From positions 1-62,058 of the IMG/VR virus record IMGVR_UViG_3300023170_004698: a stretch of DNA of 62,058 nucleotides. One strand, given 5' to 3'. Positions 1 to 9,702 of this stretch are shown here, one piece after another. Under the pieces are notes generated by a model. That model was not told the origin of the DNA, searched no databases, and saw only the letters and a list, made by a program, of their open reading frames with translations. A program made the translations under genes and the position numbers. Numbering within the stretch: the first letter of the stretch is position 1; each line of letters opens with the position of its first letter. The DNA comes from a virus.

Positions 1-1383
1 CATGTAAGCGATGCGACGGCGAAGCTCAGCTCTCTTCTTTAATCTTGACTCGTTCATAATGTCCTCCAAAATTGAACTAATTGTTAAATTATCAAAATCA
101 ACGTCATTTATAGAACCATTTCTAACAGTAACGTCTTTTTCATTTGCTGTTACCGACACGGACGCTCCGCCGGACGGATTTGGATTACCGGGCAATAAGT
201 CCCGATTTGAAAAATTAGGGTTTTCTTCAACTGCAGCACCAGGAACCCCATTTATATCAGTGTTAGTTTCAGCCACAAATGGGCCTGAAACATTTTTATC
301 AGAATTTTCGCCAGAAGTAAAAGTTTCACCAGACGGAACACTAACTTCACTTAAATCAAAATTGCGGATGCCATCAGCAAGCTTTCTCCTTATATCGTCA
401 GGAATACCATCATTAGGAATCCTATCTGCAGTCTCGGCCAAATTTCTTAAAGCTTCGCTGGCTGTTTCTGCCGACTTCATCAGACCGTTGTTACTTAGAA
501 AGCTTGTAACAATTCTTCTGCGGTCAGTAATTGAACATCCATCATCACCACAAGCAGTTTTCATTATTCCATCGAGATGTTGCGCTTGCTTTTCGGAAAG
601 CCTTCCAAGCATCTCGGGAACATTTTCAACACCGTAATTTATAAATTCTTGCTTATATTCATTCAAAGAAGCTATACACTTAAGAAGAACAGCCCCAGGC
701 TCAGCAGGCTGAACCACGAGGCTGTATTCGATTGGCTTTAGACCAACATTAATCTCTCCATGAGCAGTGCGGGTAAGAATATGTTGGCAATACTCATTTT
801 GATTTGTTGCTCTGTTATAGCACTCGGTGCATATTGATGTCTCTACAGCGGTACCCATAGAGCCGTAGCGAACAAGTCCTGATTGCACTTTGGCGGCAAG
901 GGAGGGGTAGTTCACCTTATCTAATGCACAAAGGCCTACAACCTGCTTGTACTTTTCGTCGTAATATGTATCTAGTATTATTCCGCGAATGCCATCAACA
1001 GAGCTTGATTCGTGATCTCTGCAGAGCGGCTTGCCAATCCACAGGGGAGTAGCTATTTTTAGCTGCGCTTCTGGAAAAATATCTTTGTTGTTATTTCTGT
1101 GCGGCTTTACGTTGCCGTGCCAGTTCCAGTTTTCGTCAAAAAATCCCCAAGCATCTTCGCTGCCAACCTTCTTTATTTTACCGTTTTCATCTAAAAGAGC
1201 AGACTCAGCGGCCTTCAGAAAGATGATTGAGAAATAAAGAAAGTCGTCGGACTTCGGGGCAATGCTCTTTAGGTTGTTGGCAAGTTTTGTAAACCTTTCA
1301 ACAATCTCAGGATTAGCCTTGATTTCTTCATTAGAATGAGTTTTTACATTGCTATCCGGAGAAAAGCATACTTTTTTAAACAT
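1..1383 (-). CDS. Probable prohead (head maturation) serine protease, C-terminus cut by window edge
   Basis: The minus-strand frame stays open for 461 codons from the ATG at 1383 and runs off the left edge, so the C-terminus is missing. Residues about 120-200 carry the pattern I associate with large-phage prohead proteases: a histidine in RDHES (about residue 122), a stretch ending YPSLAAKVQSG, then YGSMGTAVE with the candidate nucleophile serine (about 173), then a small cysteine module (CTEC, later EYCQH). In that family the protease cleaves scaffold and capsid proteins inside the prohead. Position fits: it follows terminase, portal and several unknown head genes, and the capsid gene would be expected next. 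The rest is low-complexity and acidic (residues 300-440), possibly a scaffold-like tail. The family assignment is from memory of the motif pattern, not from a search. Confidence 0.6.
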   Translation of the reverse strand, partial: MFKKVCFSPDSNVKTHSNEEIKANPEIVERFTKLANNLKSIAPKSDDFLYFSIIFLKAAESALLDENGKIKKVGSEDAWGFFDENWNWHGNVKPHRNNNKDIFPEAQLKIATPLWIGKPLCRDHESSSVDGIRGIILDTYYDEKYKQVVGLCALDKVNYPSLAAKVQSGLVRYGSMGTAVETSICTECYNRATNQNEYCQHILTRTAHGEINVGLKPIEYSLVVQPAEPGAVLLKCIASLNEYKQEFINYGVENVPEMLGRLSEKQAQHLDGIMKTACGDDGCSITDRRRIVTSFLSNNGLMKSAETASEALRNLAETADRIPNDGIPDDIRRKLADGIRNFDLSEVSVPSGETFTSGENSDKNVSGPFVAETNTDINGVPGAAVEENPNFSNRDLLPGNPNPSGGASVSVTANEKDVTVRNGSINDVDFDNLTISSILEDIMNESRLKKRAELRRRIAYM

Positions 1384-1397
1384 AGTGCAGGTACCTT

Positions 1398-1413
1398 ATG
1401 ATTATATAATCAT
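1398..1413. promoter_or_regulatory. 16-bp perfect palindrome upstream of the protease gene
   Basis: ATGATTATATAATCAT is its own reverse complement and sits 15 bases before the protease start, in a 73-base AT-only gap (1384-1456). It contains TATAAT read on the minus strand. It could be a -10 region or a repressor site. I see no good -35 partner, and AT-rich palindromes occur by chance. Confidence 0.3.
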
Positions 1414-1456
1414 TTATTATATAAAAATTAGTTTTTTAATAATTTTGTGTTAAAAA

Positions 1457-1627
1457 TTATTTATTTTCATATTGTTTTAATATTTTTAGCCGAATATCAC
1501 TTTCTTCTTCTGCATCAGAATCATCTAAATATATAGTATTTTCTTCGGAATTTTCCAATTCTTCAGAATCTTCTTTTGACTTTTTAACCATGATATTCTT
1601 TGTTTTATCGCTAAACTTTATAAACAT
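1457..1627 (-). CDS. Small acidic protein, 56 aa, unknown function
   Basis: A short open frame starting MFIKFSDKTKNIM and ending LKQYENK. It is preceded by a good ribosome site, GGAG five bases before the ATG. The middle is dominated by Glu, Asp and Ser (runs such as DSEELENSEEN and DSDAEEESD). It fills the space between the 753-residue protein and the protease gene and is translated in the same direction. I do not recognise it. Its small size, acidity and place between portal-side genes and the protease would suit a minor scaffold or assembly helper, but that is only context. Confidence 0.6.
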   Translation of the reverse strand: MFIKFSDKTKNIMVKKSKEDSEELENSEENTIYLDDSDAEEESDIRLKILKQYENK

Positions 1628-1629
1628 TT

Positions 1630-3891
1630 TTACTCCGAAAGAATAATTATTCCTAAAATATCTTTTGTTATATAAGCTTTTGTCCGATCGATTGTTATTA
1701 TTAGATCATCGGCAGCTCCGGAAACCTTTCCGGTAGACTCTCCAAGCTTTGATGTAAATTCGCCTGAATCTATGACATTAATTAAATCAAACACCTCCAG
1801 TGATGAGGCTGAAAAAACTTTCGATAGATCAGCAAGAGATCCTATAACCTCTTCTGTTGTAGAAATATCTTGAATTGAATTAAGAAGACTTATTGATTCT
1901 TTTATGTTTAGCAAAACTTTTTTGCAAACTTTAGAGTTTCTTTTTGATGATTCGCTGTATTCTCCTGCACTGTTTTTTATAACGGCAGGCTTCTCGACAA
2001 GCCTCTCATAAACAGAAAGATTTTGCTCTAAATTGTCTTTTAGTTTTGCAGCATATTTTTTGGCTCGGTCCAAGTAATTCATGCACTTTTTGGCCACCGC
2101 CTTTGTCTCGTTATCAACGGGCACACCTGCAGTTTTTTCGATTTGGCCAAGAACAATGTCAAAGTTTGTGTGCCTATACCTATCTGAAGCCGCCTGAACA
2201 ATATTTTCATAGCCATAATTGGAAGGAATTTTTATGCACTCAGCATCAGAAAGGTTAATTGTGGCGCCCCCAGTGTAACCTGAGTTTAACCCAACTTCTA
2301 TAGCTTCTTTTATTAGGTCTGAATCATAATTACCACTGTAAACAAAGGCTATTTTATAATCTTCTTTAATATATCTTTTTATTTTATTTAAAAGACCAGA
2401 ATTATTTTTGCTTGTAATATAAATTAAGTCACTTAAGTTAGGTAGGTAATTTTTTCTTATATTTTTATAAAAATTATTTTCATAAAGCTTATTTAAAGAA
2501 ACTTTTATTAAATCACCTGAAGTTAAAAATGACTCAGAAAATAATGATAAAGAAAAAAGCGAGCCTTCACCTTCTATGCTAGACTTTCTATAAAAAGGAA
2601 TCACATCATCTGTTATAAAATCATTTAAATTAAATATTGCAATTTTTTCATCCTGCTCAATAGATGCTTTCTTTATTATGTTTGTCTTTAGCCTGGAATC
2701 ATTAGGATTTTTATTTAAAATAGAAAAATTGCCATAGCTTTGAAGCGAAGAGTCTATAAGGCTAGACGTTTTAACTATACAAGAATAAAGACCCAGGTCA
2801 TTAAGAATAGCGGATTGCTTTTCTATAGATGACTCATCGTAATCTATGAAAATTCTATCACCGATAGACATCCCGAGGGCTTCGGCGGCACCGCCACAGA
2901 CTTCCAAAACATTTTTTGAATTCGCACATGTAAACAAGTCTAGAGATCCAGGCTGAATATTTGAGTATATTTTTTTGATTATATTATTTTCATCCATGAA
3001 AGCTATATCTATGGGGAATTTTACTGAGCCCATATGAAAGGTTAGGCTTTCAGGCTTGTCATATCTAAACAGAAGGCCGCAATTATCTGCCAGTTTAGAA
3101 TATGACTGCAGACCCATGGCCTTGTCGCTATTTGTCTCTGCTATGTTACAGATAAATGAAGAAAAAGAATCATTATCTTTACTGTAATGTTTTACCAGAG
3201 CTTTATTATTCAAGGAATTTTTCTTGACTAAAATCTTCTCTAAAAGTCCGGAGTGTTTGGATATAACTTTAAAACCTGCTTTGATTGCCATTTTTTCAAT
3301 ATCTAAATTCTTTGAAGCAATTAGCATGGCAAATGATTTTGGCTTTAAGTTTGCATATACATTTCTTATGCAAATTTCAGATTCTTCCAGTGAATCAAAT
3401 GGCATAGAATTAAAAAAGCCATCACATTTTGTTCTATGATTGTAAAACATTAAATCAGAATCTACAGATGCAAAACTATTTAGATTTATATCTTGTCTTT
3501 TTTCTTTTGCCAAAGAAATGATGTTTATTCCAATGCTGCGAATTGGAGAAAGCATTTTGTCTGACTGTTTGCCCCAAGTTAGTATTGTTGCATTCTTTTT
3601 AAGTTTTGTTATAAAGGCATTAGACATTAGACTTAGCTGTTCAAACTCAGCCTCCTCTAAATCTCTTATATCCTCATGGAGGGGAAAGAATACTCCCCCA
3701 GAATATTCGTGACCATTATCATAAGTATCTTCTCCGCCAGCGCTCAAAGAATCGTTGAAGGTTCCATAATTTTTTTCTTTAGAACCATCATTTACTATTG
3801 GAGCTATATCTTTGTCTGGATCGCCTTTTGGACTTAGAGATGCCATCTCATGTTCCGCAGATCCTATGTATGGCCAAGATAATTTGTTCAT
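1630..3891 (-). CDS. 753-aa head-region protein with an internal DUF192-like domain
   Basis: Residues about 270-350 match the DUF192 pattern: FHMGSVKFPIDIAFMD, then NNIIKKIY, then VLEVCGGAAEALGMSIGDRI. DUF192 proteins are usually small stand-alone proteins of unclear function, so an embedded copy is unusual. Residues about 95-220 resemble a degenerate Rossmann or methyltransferase-like fold (SDLMFYNHR, then NLKPKSFAMLIA), but there is no clear SAM-binding glycine loop. The C-terminal third is helical and probably coiled coil. It sits between the portal-side genes and the protease, so a virion or head-assembly role is likely. The first 90 residues are polar and low-complexity. Function unknown. 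Confidence 0.75.
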   Translation of the reverse strand: MNKLSWPYIGSAEHEMASLSPKGDPDKDIAPIVNDGSKEKNYGTFNDSLSAGGEDTYDNGHEYSGGVFFPLHEDIRDLEEAEFEQLSLMSNAFITKLKKNATILTWGKQSDKMLSPIRSIGINIISLAKEKRQDINLNSFASVDSDLMFYNHRTKCDGFFNSMPFDSLEESEICIRNVYANLKPKSFAMLIASKNLDIEKMAIKAGFKVISKHSGLLEKILVKKNSLNNKALVKHYSKDNDSFSSFICNIAETNSDKAMGLQSYSKLADNCGLLFRYDKPESLTFHMGSVKFPIDIAFMDENNIIKKIYSNIQPGSLDLFTCANSKNVLEVCGGAAEALGMSIGDRIFIDYDESSIEKQSAILNDLGLYSCIVKTSSLIDSSLQSYGNFSILNKNPNDSRLKTNIIKKASIEQDEKIAIFNLNDFITDDVIPFYRKSSIEGEGSLFSLSLFSESFLTSGDLIKVSLNKLYENNFYKNIRKNYLPNLSDLIYITSKNNSGLLNKIKRYIKEDYKIAFVYSGNYDSDLIKEAIEVGLNSGYTGGATINLSDAECIKIPSNYGYENIVQAASDRYRHTNFDIVLGQIEKTAGVPVDNETKAVAKKCMNYLDRAKKYAAKLKDNLEQNLSVYERLVEKPAVIKNSAGEYSESSKRNSKVCKKVLLNIKESISLLNSIQDISTTEEVIGSLADLSKVFSASSLEVFDLINVIDSGEFTSKLGESTGKVSGAADDLIITIDRTKAYITKDILGIIILSE

Positions 3892-3932
3892 AATACCCTC
3901 AGATATAGTACTTAATTAAAAAATAGTAAAAA

Positions 3933-4232
3933 TTATAATCTTATTGCTAGCTCACTAAGAACTGTGTTTATAAAATAAGGATCTTTTCCATTTAAAATAT
4001 TTTTAATCAAACCCAAACTAACGCCGATTGCAGCCCCGCCTGGAGCCCGCTTGTTTGATATTTCCATAACATTAAATTCCGATATTTTATTCTTAACATT
4101 TGTAAAAGATCTTTGCCTAACATTTGGAGACATATTATTGATCATGATAGCTATTATGCTCGCAATCTGCTCTGCAACATAAACTGGATTTGTCTCTAAT
4201 ATTTGAGCTTCTTTTTTTATTAAATCAGACAT
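3933..4232 (-). CDS. Small head-region protein, 99 aa, unknown function
   Basis: Begins MSDLIKKEAQ and is predicted to be mostly helical, with a hydrophobic helix (AEQIASIIAIMINNM) and a glycine/alanine stretch (APGGAAIGVSLGL). It starts two bases after the stop of the 179-residue gene, so the two are probably translated together. I see no catalytic motif and no signal peptide. The head-gene neighbourhood suggests a small structural or connector protein. Confidence 0.7.
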   Translation of the reverse strand: MSDLIKKEAQILETNPVYVAEQIASIIAIMINNMSPNVRQRSFTNVKNKISEFNVMEISNKRAPGGAAIGVSLGLIKNILNGKDPYFINTVLSELAIRL

Positions 4233-4234
4233 AG

Positions 4235-4774
4235 CTATGCTCCAAGATCCCTTTCTACAAACTCAAAGGCTAATTGGTAAGCTTCTCTTTTCGCTGTAGT
4301 ATCATCATACTCTGAAGAAAGCTCTAAAAACTTTTGATTATAAGCCTTAACTGCAGACACAATAAGATTATTTTTATTTAAAACATCTGAATTAGAAATT
4401 TTAAGAACTAGATCTTTTAATAAGGCTTCATAGTCTTCACGATTCTGCCGAGCAACCTTTGTTAATAAAAAATCAGCAAACGAAGCCAAAGCATGTTCGC
4501 CCGATTCATCTAGGTCATCGCCAAGCTGAACAAATAGGTCCAGCAAGTTATTATAATCTACCGGAACTTTTCCCGTACTCTTTGGCGCTAAAATTTCCCT
4601 TTCTGTTTCTGACTCTGGCATCGGTATTGCTTGCTCCCCCGGCAGGGAAAGGCCCCTTCCAATATTGGAAAAATTAGCAGAATAACCCTCATCTGGAGGT
4701 GCGGCAGACGGCAGAGGCCCGGACAAAGGAGTTTTTGGCTTATAGTTCTTATTCTTGTATGAAATTTTTTTCAT
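4235..4774 (-). CDS. 179-aa head-region protein, proline-rich N-terminus, unknown function
   Basis: The N-terminal 60 residues are basic then proline- and glycine-rich (KTPLSGPLPSAAPPDEG). The rest is helical and acidic (YNNLLDLFVQLGDDLDESGE, then LLTKVARQNREDYEALL). The start overlaps the stop of the upstream 479-residue gene by four bases (ATGA), implying coupled translation. No recognised domain. By position between portal and protease it is a candidate head-assembly or neck protein. Confidence 0.7.
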   Translation of the reverse strand: MKKISYKNKNYKPKTPLSGPLPSAAPPDEGYSANFSNIGRGLSLPGEQAIPMPESETEREILAPKSTGKVPVDYNNLLDLFVQLGDDLDESGEHALASFADFLLTKVARQNREDYEALLKDLVLKISNSDVLNKNNLIVSAVKAYNQKFLELSSEYDDTTAKREAYQLAFEFVERDLGA

Positions 4775-6210
4775 TTCTTAACTTTCCCATAATCCTTTGA
4801 CATAACTCTATCTGCAAGCGATTTGCCCTTCACCTTTTTAGGTTTAAAGCTTTTTCCTGTTTTCGGATCCTTTAACTTCCCCATGCCTCTTACCAGATCT
4901 GTCGGAGTAAAGTTTACTTTGTCTCCACTTGGCGATACAGTTTGATAAAATGGAGAAGTCGCTGTTTCGGACTTTTTGATAATATTCTGTTTTTCATTTG
5001 CCTTAACAATGAGGTCTACTCTAGTATCTTCATTTTTAAGCTCAATAATAACTTCGCCATCCTCAACTGCTCTATATACATTATTTTTAAAATCAGACTT
5101 TAAGATTATTGAGCATATAACTTTATAACTATTTTCTCTAATAAAACTTGAGTCCATATAATTGTCTTTAAATTCATTTATTACAAAATCGCTACTAAAT
5201 GTTAATTTTTCACTTATAACTAAATCCTTTAAAATTCTTTTTTTATTTTCGTTCATAAATTGTAATTCAGATTCTGTTATTTCAGAGTTATCTCTTTTTA
5301 TTATTCCAAACAAAATTTTATGAACACCAGAATCAGAATCACCAATTCTGTTATTTGCAGAATCAATTGATGAATCAGGATACTCTCCTGAGCCAGCAAA
5401 TCTTTCTACATAATAATTTTGAATGTCATAACCAGCTATGTCTGCTTCAGTCGAGCCTGATTCTGTCGCTTCATCATAACCAGCTTCAGACGAACCCATG
5501 GGCTCTCCAATTGATCTTCTTCTATTTCTTTCTCTATTAAATGGCTGCCTCTGGGCAAATCCGGTGAGTATACTCTCAAATACAAATATCTCTCTGCACA
5601 CATCTATGACAGCACCCTCTAGATTATCTGGAAACTCTCCATTTTCTAGCTCCCTAGACAGCATATGCAAGGATGATATGTTTTTTTCAACAGATTCTCT
5701 TAGAGATGTAGATATTCCTGACATTTCTTTTAAAATATTTGTCACAATATTTATTGGAGCACTCTTGCTGATCCAGCCTTCCGTATCTTCAGATAAACTT
5801 TTTTGAAGATATAAATCTCTTATAACGTTTAATCTTGGATCATCAGAAATCTTGCTTTCAAGATATTCGGTGTTACCGTATTTTGAGCTAAAAAGATTTT
5901 TTGAAATATTATAGAATTTCTTTATAGTCTTATTAAAAGTTGAATAATAATTATTTGAAAGGCTGGAAAGAACTCGCTCTGCAGTGGTATTCATTTTTTC
6001 TGCACCACTATATACATTTGTTACTGATTTTAAATCAGATATACCCGGATCCAAAGAGGGCAGGTTTCCGCCAGCCAAAGCATTTACGAATCCCTTTAGC
6101 TTTTGGTACCAATTTTTACCTCTCGCTCTCTCTATTTTTGCAATGCCACCAGATAGCAGCATTATCCCTTCTGAAAAATCTTTGCTTATGCGCTTATATT
6201 CATCGCTCAT
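4771..6210 (-). CDS. 479-aa protein immediately downstream of the portal, unknown function
   Basis: A mostly helical protein with a polar, low-complexity middle (about residues 225-290, rich in Gly, Ser, Glu and Asp) and a very basic C-terminus rich in lysine and glycine (SFKPKKVKGKSLADR). The basic tail could bind DNA or an acidic partner. It starts 18 bases after the portal stop. I do not recognise a family. Proteins in this position in large phages are often neck, connector or internal-core proteins, but nothing in the sequence decides between these. Confidence 0.7.
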   Translation of the reverse strand: MSDEYKRISKDFSEGIMLLSGGIAKIERARGKNWYQKLKGFVNALAGGNLPSLDPGISDLKSVTNVYSGAEKMNTTAERVLSSLSNNYYSTFNKTIKKFYNISKNLFSSKYGNTEYLESKISDDPRLNVIRDLYLQKSLSEDTEGWISKSAPINIVTNILKEMSGISTSLRESVEKNISSLHMLSRELENGEFPDNLEGAVIDVCREIFVFESILTGFAQRQPFNRERNRRRSIGEPMGSSEAGYDEATESGSTEADIAGYDIQNYYVERFAGSGEYPDSSIDSANNRIGDSDSGVHKILFGIIKRDNSEITESELQFMNENKKRILKDLVISEKLTFSSDFVINEFKDNYMDSSFIRENSYKVICSIILKSDFKNNVYRAVEDGEVIIELKNEDTRVDLIVKANEKQNIIKKSETATSPFYQTVSPSGDKVNFTPTDLVRGMGKLKDPKTGKSFKPKKVKGKSLADRVMSKDYGKVKK

Positions 6211-6228
6211 TTTTGGTGCTCCTTACTG

Positions 6229-7926
6229 CTATTCCATACCCGGTGGCGGCCCGCCCATTGGAGGTCCACCGCCTGCGTCTGGAGGCCCACCCACTCCGGG
6301 TAGCCCACCGCCCTCTGGTGCAGCGCCAGCTGCAGCTTCTTCTCCTGGCGGTTCTATTATGGACTTAGCTGGATCTAGGCCCACCAACTCCGATAGCTTC
6401 ATATTGCCAAGAACCTGCTGTTCTTTAGCAAATATTTGCTCATCTATCATTTCCTCTCTAATTCTTCGCCTTTCTTCTTCATAGCTTAAGCCCAAGCTTC
6501 TATGAAGAGTTTGAAGTGAAACCTGTTTGTTACCAACAAATTGGCCAACAGACTGTATGAAGTCTGCCATATCATATAGATTCATATGGTTGAAGTCAAT
6601 TGTGGGAACTAAAAGTCTCTTTTCGCCATCTTTGTATTCAAAGAAATCCTGAATCTCGCATATTGGCGCAAAGATTTTTCTTTCAAGCCACTTTTTCATC
6701 ATATTTCTAAAGATATCATATCTCTGACGAAGAACTTCTAGCCCAACAGATGAGCTTGCATAAGTTGCAGCCTCTTGATCCATAAGTGCCTTTGGCGTCA
6801 TTAGTCCGGCATAAAGATTCGTCATAATTAGTTCTATATCAGTTCCGACATCTAGTGTGGCTCCAGAAAAGCCCGCCCTCTCAATCGTTACGCCATTATG
6901 GGTTACTATTTTAAAATCCTTATCATACTGGGCTTCTTCTAAAACATTCTTAAATGCTTCAATATCAGATTGCGTAGGCCTGTAGTCACCTTCTCCGCCA
7001 AGCTTAACTAGGGTTAGGGGGTTTACCATTCCATCTGCTTGAGCAAACTTCGACTCTCTCAGCTTATCATATAGCATCAAATCTTTATAAACAGATACTA
7101 TTATAGATGTTCCTCTGATATCATATGGGGAGCTTAAAAGCTTGAGGTGAGAAACGTTGAAAGCATCAAGCGGAATATTTTGACCCTTCTTTACATATGA
7201 AAGAATATGCTTTGGAATGTGCTTCTTCATGTTTATATCTGACGGAGAAGTTGAGTTCACTATCCTTATTAAATTCGCATCTGGCCTGAGGGAAACTAGC
7301 GTATGATTTCCTATTACGGATTTTTTAACATGTACATAATCTGGATTGAGTATTGTGATTCTATTCCATACGCCCATGCTTTCGTCCAACTCCGCATAAG
7401 GAAATGACTCTCCCATTTTCCAAAACTCTAATGCTGCTCCATAAACAACAGAATATAGATCTATTCTTTCTGCCATCTCCATAAAAAATTGCTGAACTTT
7501 CTTGTTTTTGCAGGTGATATTGATTTTGCTTATAGGAAATGAGGCGTGAAGATTTATTGCGTTTCTAACAATTGGATGTGTGTCATAGAATACTCTGTTC
7601 CAAGCATTCATTGTCACCCGATCTCGGGGAAGGTTTAAGTTTGCCAGCTGAAATAGGGGTGAATAAATCTCAGGAGCCATCCTGTCGGTAGTAGACGTGG
7701 TTGTTGGCCCCACCATTGGAGAAACTATTGAGGCGCTTTTAATCATGTTGAGGCTATTCTTTCTAAAGGTATGGCTGTGCGCAACTGCGGCATGTAATGA
7801 AGAGTTTTCTTCGGCGTCCATTCTTTTGTTTTCAGAATTTGAAATCTCTGCACGCCTATACTCAGATAAGGACTCTGCTGTTTTTTTCGATATGTCGGTC
7901 GGCGGCCTACTAGTTCTTCTTGACAT
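6229..7926 (-). CDS. Portal protein
   Basis: The 565-residue length and the order terminase-portal fit. The region from about residue 80 (APEIYSPLFQLANLNLPRDR) through DTHPIVRNAINLHASFPIS, MGESFPYAEL and LNPDYVHVKK is the portal pattern seen in large myophages: membrane-independent dodecameric ring through which DNA is packaged and ejected and where the terminase docks. Later motifs SPYDIRGTSI and EAATYASSSVGLEVLRQRYD are also typical. The last 35 residues are almost entirely Gly, Pro, Ala and Met, a flexible tail that creates a long proline-rich antisense frame (see rejected items). It begins three bases after the large terminase stop. Confidence 0.85.
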   Translation of the reverse strand: MSRRTSRPPTDISKKTAESLSEYRRAEISNSENKRMDAEENSSLHAAVAHSHTFRKNSLNMIKSASIVSPMVGPTTTSTTDRMAPEIYSPLFQLANLNLPRDRVTMNAWNRVFYDTHPIVRNAINLHASFPISKINITCKNKKVQQFFMEMAERIDLYSVVYGAALEFWKMGESFPYAELDESMGVWNRITILNPDYVHVKKSVIGNHTLVSLRPDANLIRIVNSTSPSDINMKKHIPKHILSYVKKGQNIPLDAFNVSHLKLLSSPYDIRGTSIIVSVYKDLMLYDKLRESKFAQADGMVNPLTLVKLGGEGDYRPTQSDIEAFKNVLEEAQYDKDFKIVTHNGVTIERAGFSGATLDVGTDIELIMTNLYAGLMTPKALMDQEAATYASSSVGLEVLRQRYDIFRNMMKKWLERKIFAPICEIQDFFEYKDGEKRLLVPTIDFNHMNLYDMADFIQSVGQFVGNKQVSLQTLHRSLGLSYEEERRRIREEMIDEQIFAKEQQVLGNMKLSELVGLDPAKSIIEPPGEEAAAGAAPEGGGLPGVGGPPDAGGGPPMGGPPPGME

Positions 7927-7928
7927 CC

Positions 7929-9701
7929 TTAAATTCTCCTCTTAACATTTGCTATAGTTGCTCTCGGCATATCTACTTTTCTTTCAAGACCCGGCTTTAT
8001 GCTAAAGCCTTTAGTTAAATCAAATTTATAAGCCATATAAGCGTACATTAAAGCCATAAATCCATCATTTGGTACGGGGCCCTTAACAAATGTTTTGACA
8101 GGCTGGCCTCCAACAATTTTGATTTTTGACTCCATTGAAGTACAGTGGTCTATTAACCACTCAAGATATTCATAGCTTTTCCATGGAAACCTTATTTTAC
8201 CTTTTCTAAACAAATCTATTAGTTCGTCAATTAATAAATCTTTATTATAAGAAATTATTAGCTCATCCTCTCTATATTTCATGGGATTTGCAAGGCTTCC
8301 ACTTCCCTGTGCTCCAATAAACCTATCTCTATATAGCGTTTGAATATCGTGAACCACGTCCTGTCCGAAGAACCAGTCAGAAACTCCTCTGGTAATAGAA
8401 AATCTTCTATACATCTCTTTTATAGTGCTTTTTTTATAATCATATGTATTTTGCCTAAGCTTATGAGCGTGCTCGACCAGCAGAGTGCCATCGGGCTGGG
8501 CAGAAAGGATAACGACACAAGAGAACGACTGCCCACCGCTAGAATCAGGGTCGTCATCTTTGCCTCCCCAGTCAACTCCAAGATATGTAGTTTTTTCGTT
8601 CGACTTTATGTTCTTAGAAAAATATCGATCAGGATCCCTGCATAAGTTATAAATTTCCGCCTTAGTAAGAGGTGATCCTGCACCTGAATAAAATTCTCCA
8701 ACAACCTCGTTCTTCCAGATCCTTTCCGTTTGAGCCGGGTTATTTTCCGGCATCAGCTTTTCAATATTCTCTTTTGTAAAATAAGGAATATAAAGCTGAT
8801 TTATATGAAATCCTACAAAATCGCAATTCTCCGGATCTCTAGTACCAACCCACTTGCCCATTCCAATGGCCTCTACCTTTTTCTGCTTAGTTCCGCACAA
8901 AGGACATTGGACTATATTTTCATATAACCAAATAGATTTCCACCTGTCATCATCAGGCAGGTAAAAGGGGTAGGTTTTTCTGCAGTTAATGCATCCTAAG
9001 TGATAGTATCTTTGGTCAGACATATCCCAGATTGTTGCAAAGTGACTATTTTTACCCTTAGGTGTTCCAAAGTAAACTTGAACCCCCTGACCCACTGGGC
9101 CATATTTTGCTGCGGTAAGTATTTTAGTTGCGTTACCTATTGCGTGACCAAGCATATCCTGAACCTCGTCAAACATGGCTACATCAACAGTCATACCACG
9201 AATTCTATCGCCGTCAGTGCCAAGGCTGTCTACCCACAAGGTGCCTGTCTCAAACTGCTTCATCGTAAGATTATCAACGGCATTAGCGCTTGAAAGTTTA
9301 TTTTGCTCTATAAAATTATCCTTTGCAGTTCTTATAAGAGTTTCAAGCTTATCTTGAGAGAATTTTTTGACCTGCCCCAAGGCTGGGAAGAGATGAATAA
9401 CTCGAATATTAGGCTCTGTAAAAAGTCCGCTATTCGTAAAAAAGAGATCAAGCGCTCCAGCCATAACTGTTGCGCCAACCTGACGGCCCTTCTTTATAAC
9501 GACCGGCTTTCCATCTTTTCTAGTTGCATTTAGTGCAATATATCTATATACATCAGACATAAACTTCCAGCCCGAATCTACAATATTAAATTCTGAACCA
9601 TCGAGAGTTAGATTGTTTTTGCAGAAATGGGCTGGGTCAAAATCAAGAAAACTGTTATTAAATTGATTTATTAATTCTTTTTCTTTTTTAGCTTTAGACA
9701 T
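7929..9701 (-). CDS. terL: Terminase large subunit (packaging ATPase and nuclease)
   Basis: This is the motor that cuts and pumps DNA into the prohead. Seen: a Walker A-like loop GRQVGATV (about residue 70), Walker B VAMFDEVQD (about 175), and a C-terminal RNase H-like nuclease beginning YLGVDWGGKDDD (about 372). Between the ATPase and nuclease lies a zinc-ribbon insertion with CINC and CPLC (about 235-265), as in GpA-type terminases. I prefer the ATG at 9701 (MSKAKKEK), which lies just after the upstream stop; the frame could also begin at 9722 or 9743, but those overlap the 200-residue gene. It is followed three bases later by the portal. Confidence 0.92.
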   Translation of the reverse strand: MSKAKKEKELINQFNNSFLDFDPAHFCKNNLTLDGSEFNIVDSGWKFMSDVYRYIALNATRKDGKPVVIKKGRQVGATVMAGALDLFFTNSGLFTEPNIRVIHLFPALGQVKKFSQDKLETLIRTAKDNFIEQNKLSSANAVDNLTMKQFETGTLWVDSLGTDGDRIRGMTVDVAMFDEVQDMLGHAIGNATKILTAAKYGPVGQGVQVYFGTPKGKNSHFATIWDMSDQRYYHLGCINCRKTYPFYLPDDDRWKSIWLYENIVQCPLCGTKQKKVEAIGMGKWVGTRDPENCDFVGFHINQLYIPYFTKENIEKLMPENNPAQTERIWKNEVVGEFYSGAGSPLTKAEIYNLCRDPDRYFSKNIKSNEKTTYLGVDWGGKDDDPDSSGGQSFSCVVILSAQPDGTLLVEHAHKLRQNTYDYKKSTIKEMYRRFSITRGVSDWFFGQDVVHDIQTLYRDRFIGAQGSGSLANPMKYREDELIISYNKDLLIDELIDLFRKGKIRFPWKSYEYLEWLIDHCTSMESKIKIVGGQPVKTFVKGPVPNDGFMALMYAYMAYKFDLTKGFSIKPGLERKVDMPRATIANVKRRI

Positions 9702-9702
9702 A

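Noticed and set aside
11-637. 208-codon plus-strand frame at the left edge
   Set aside because: It is the shadow of the protease gene, whose minus-strand frame is open for 461 codons with a coherent motif pattern.
5984-6484. Proline-rich plus-strand frame opposite the portal C-terminus
   Set aside because: The Gly/Pro-rich portal tail reads as Pro/Gly repeats in reverse. The frame has no ribosome site and no domain and crosses two real genes.
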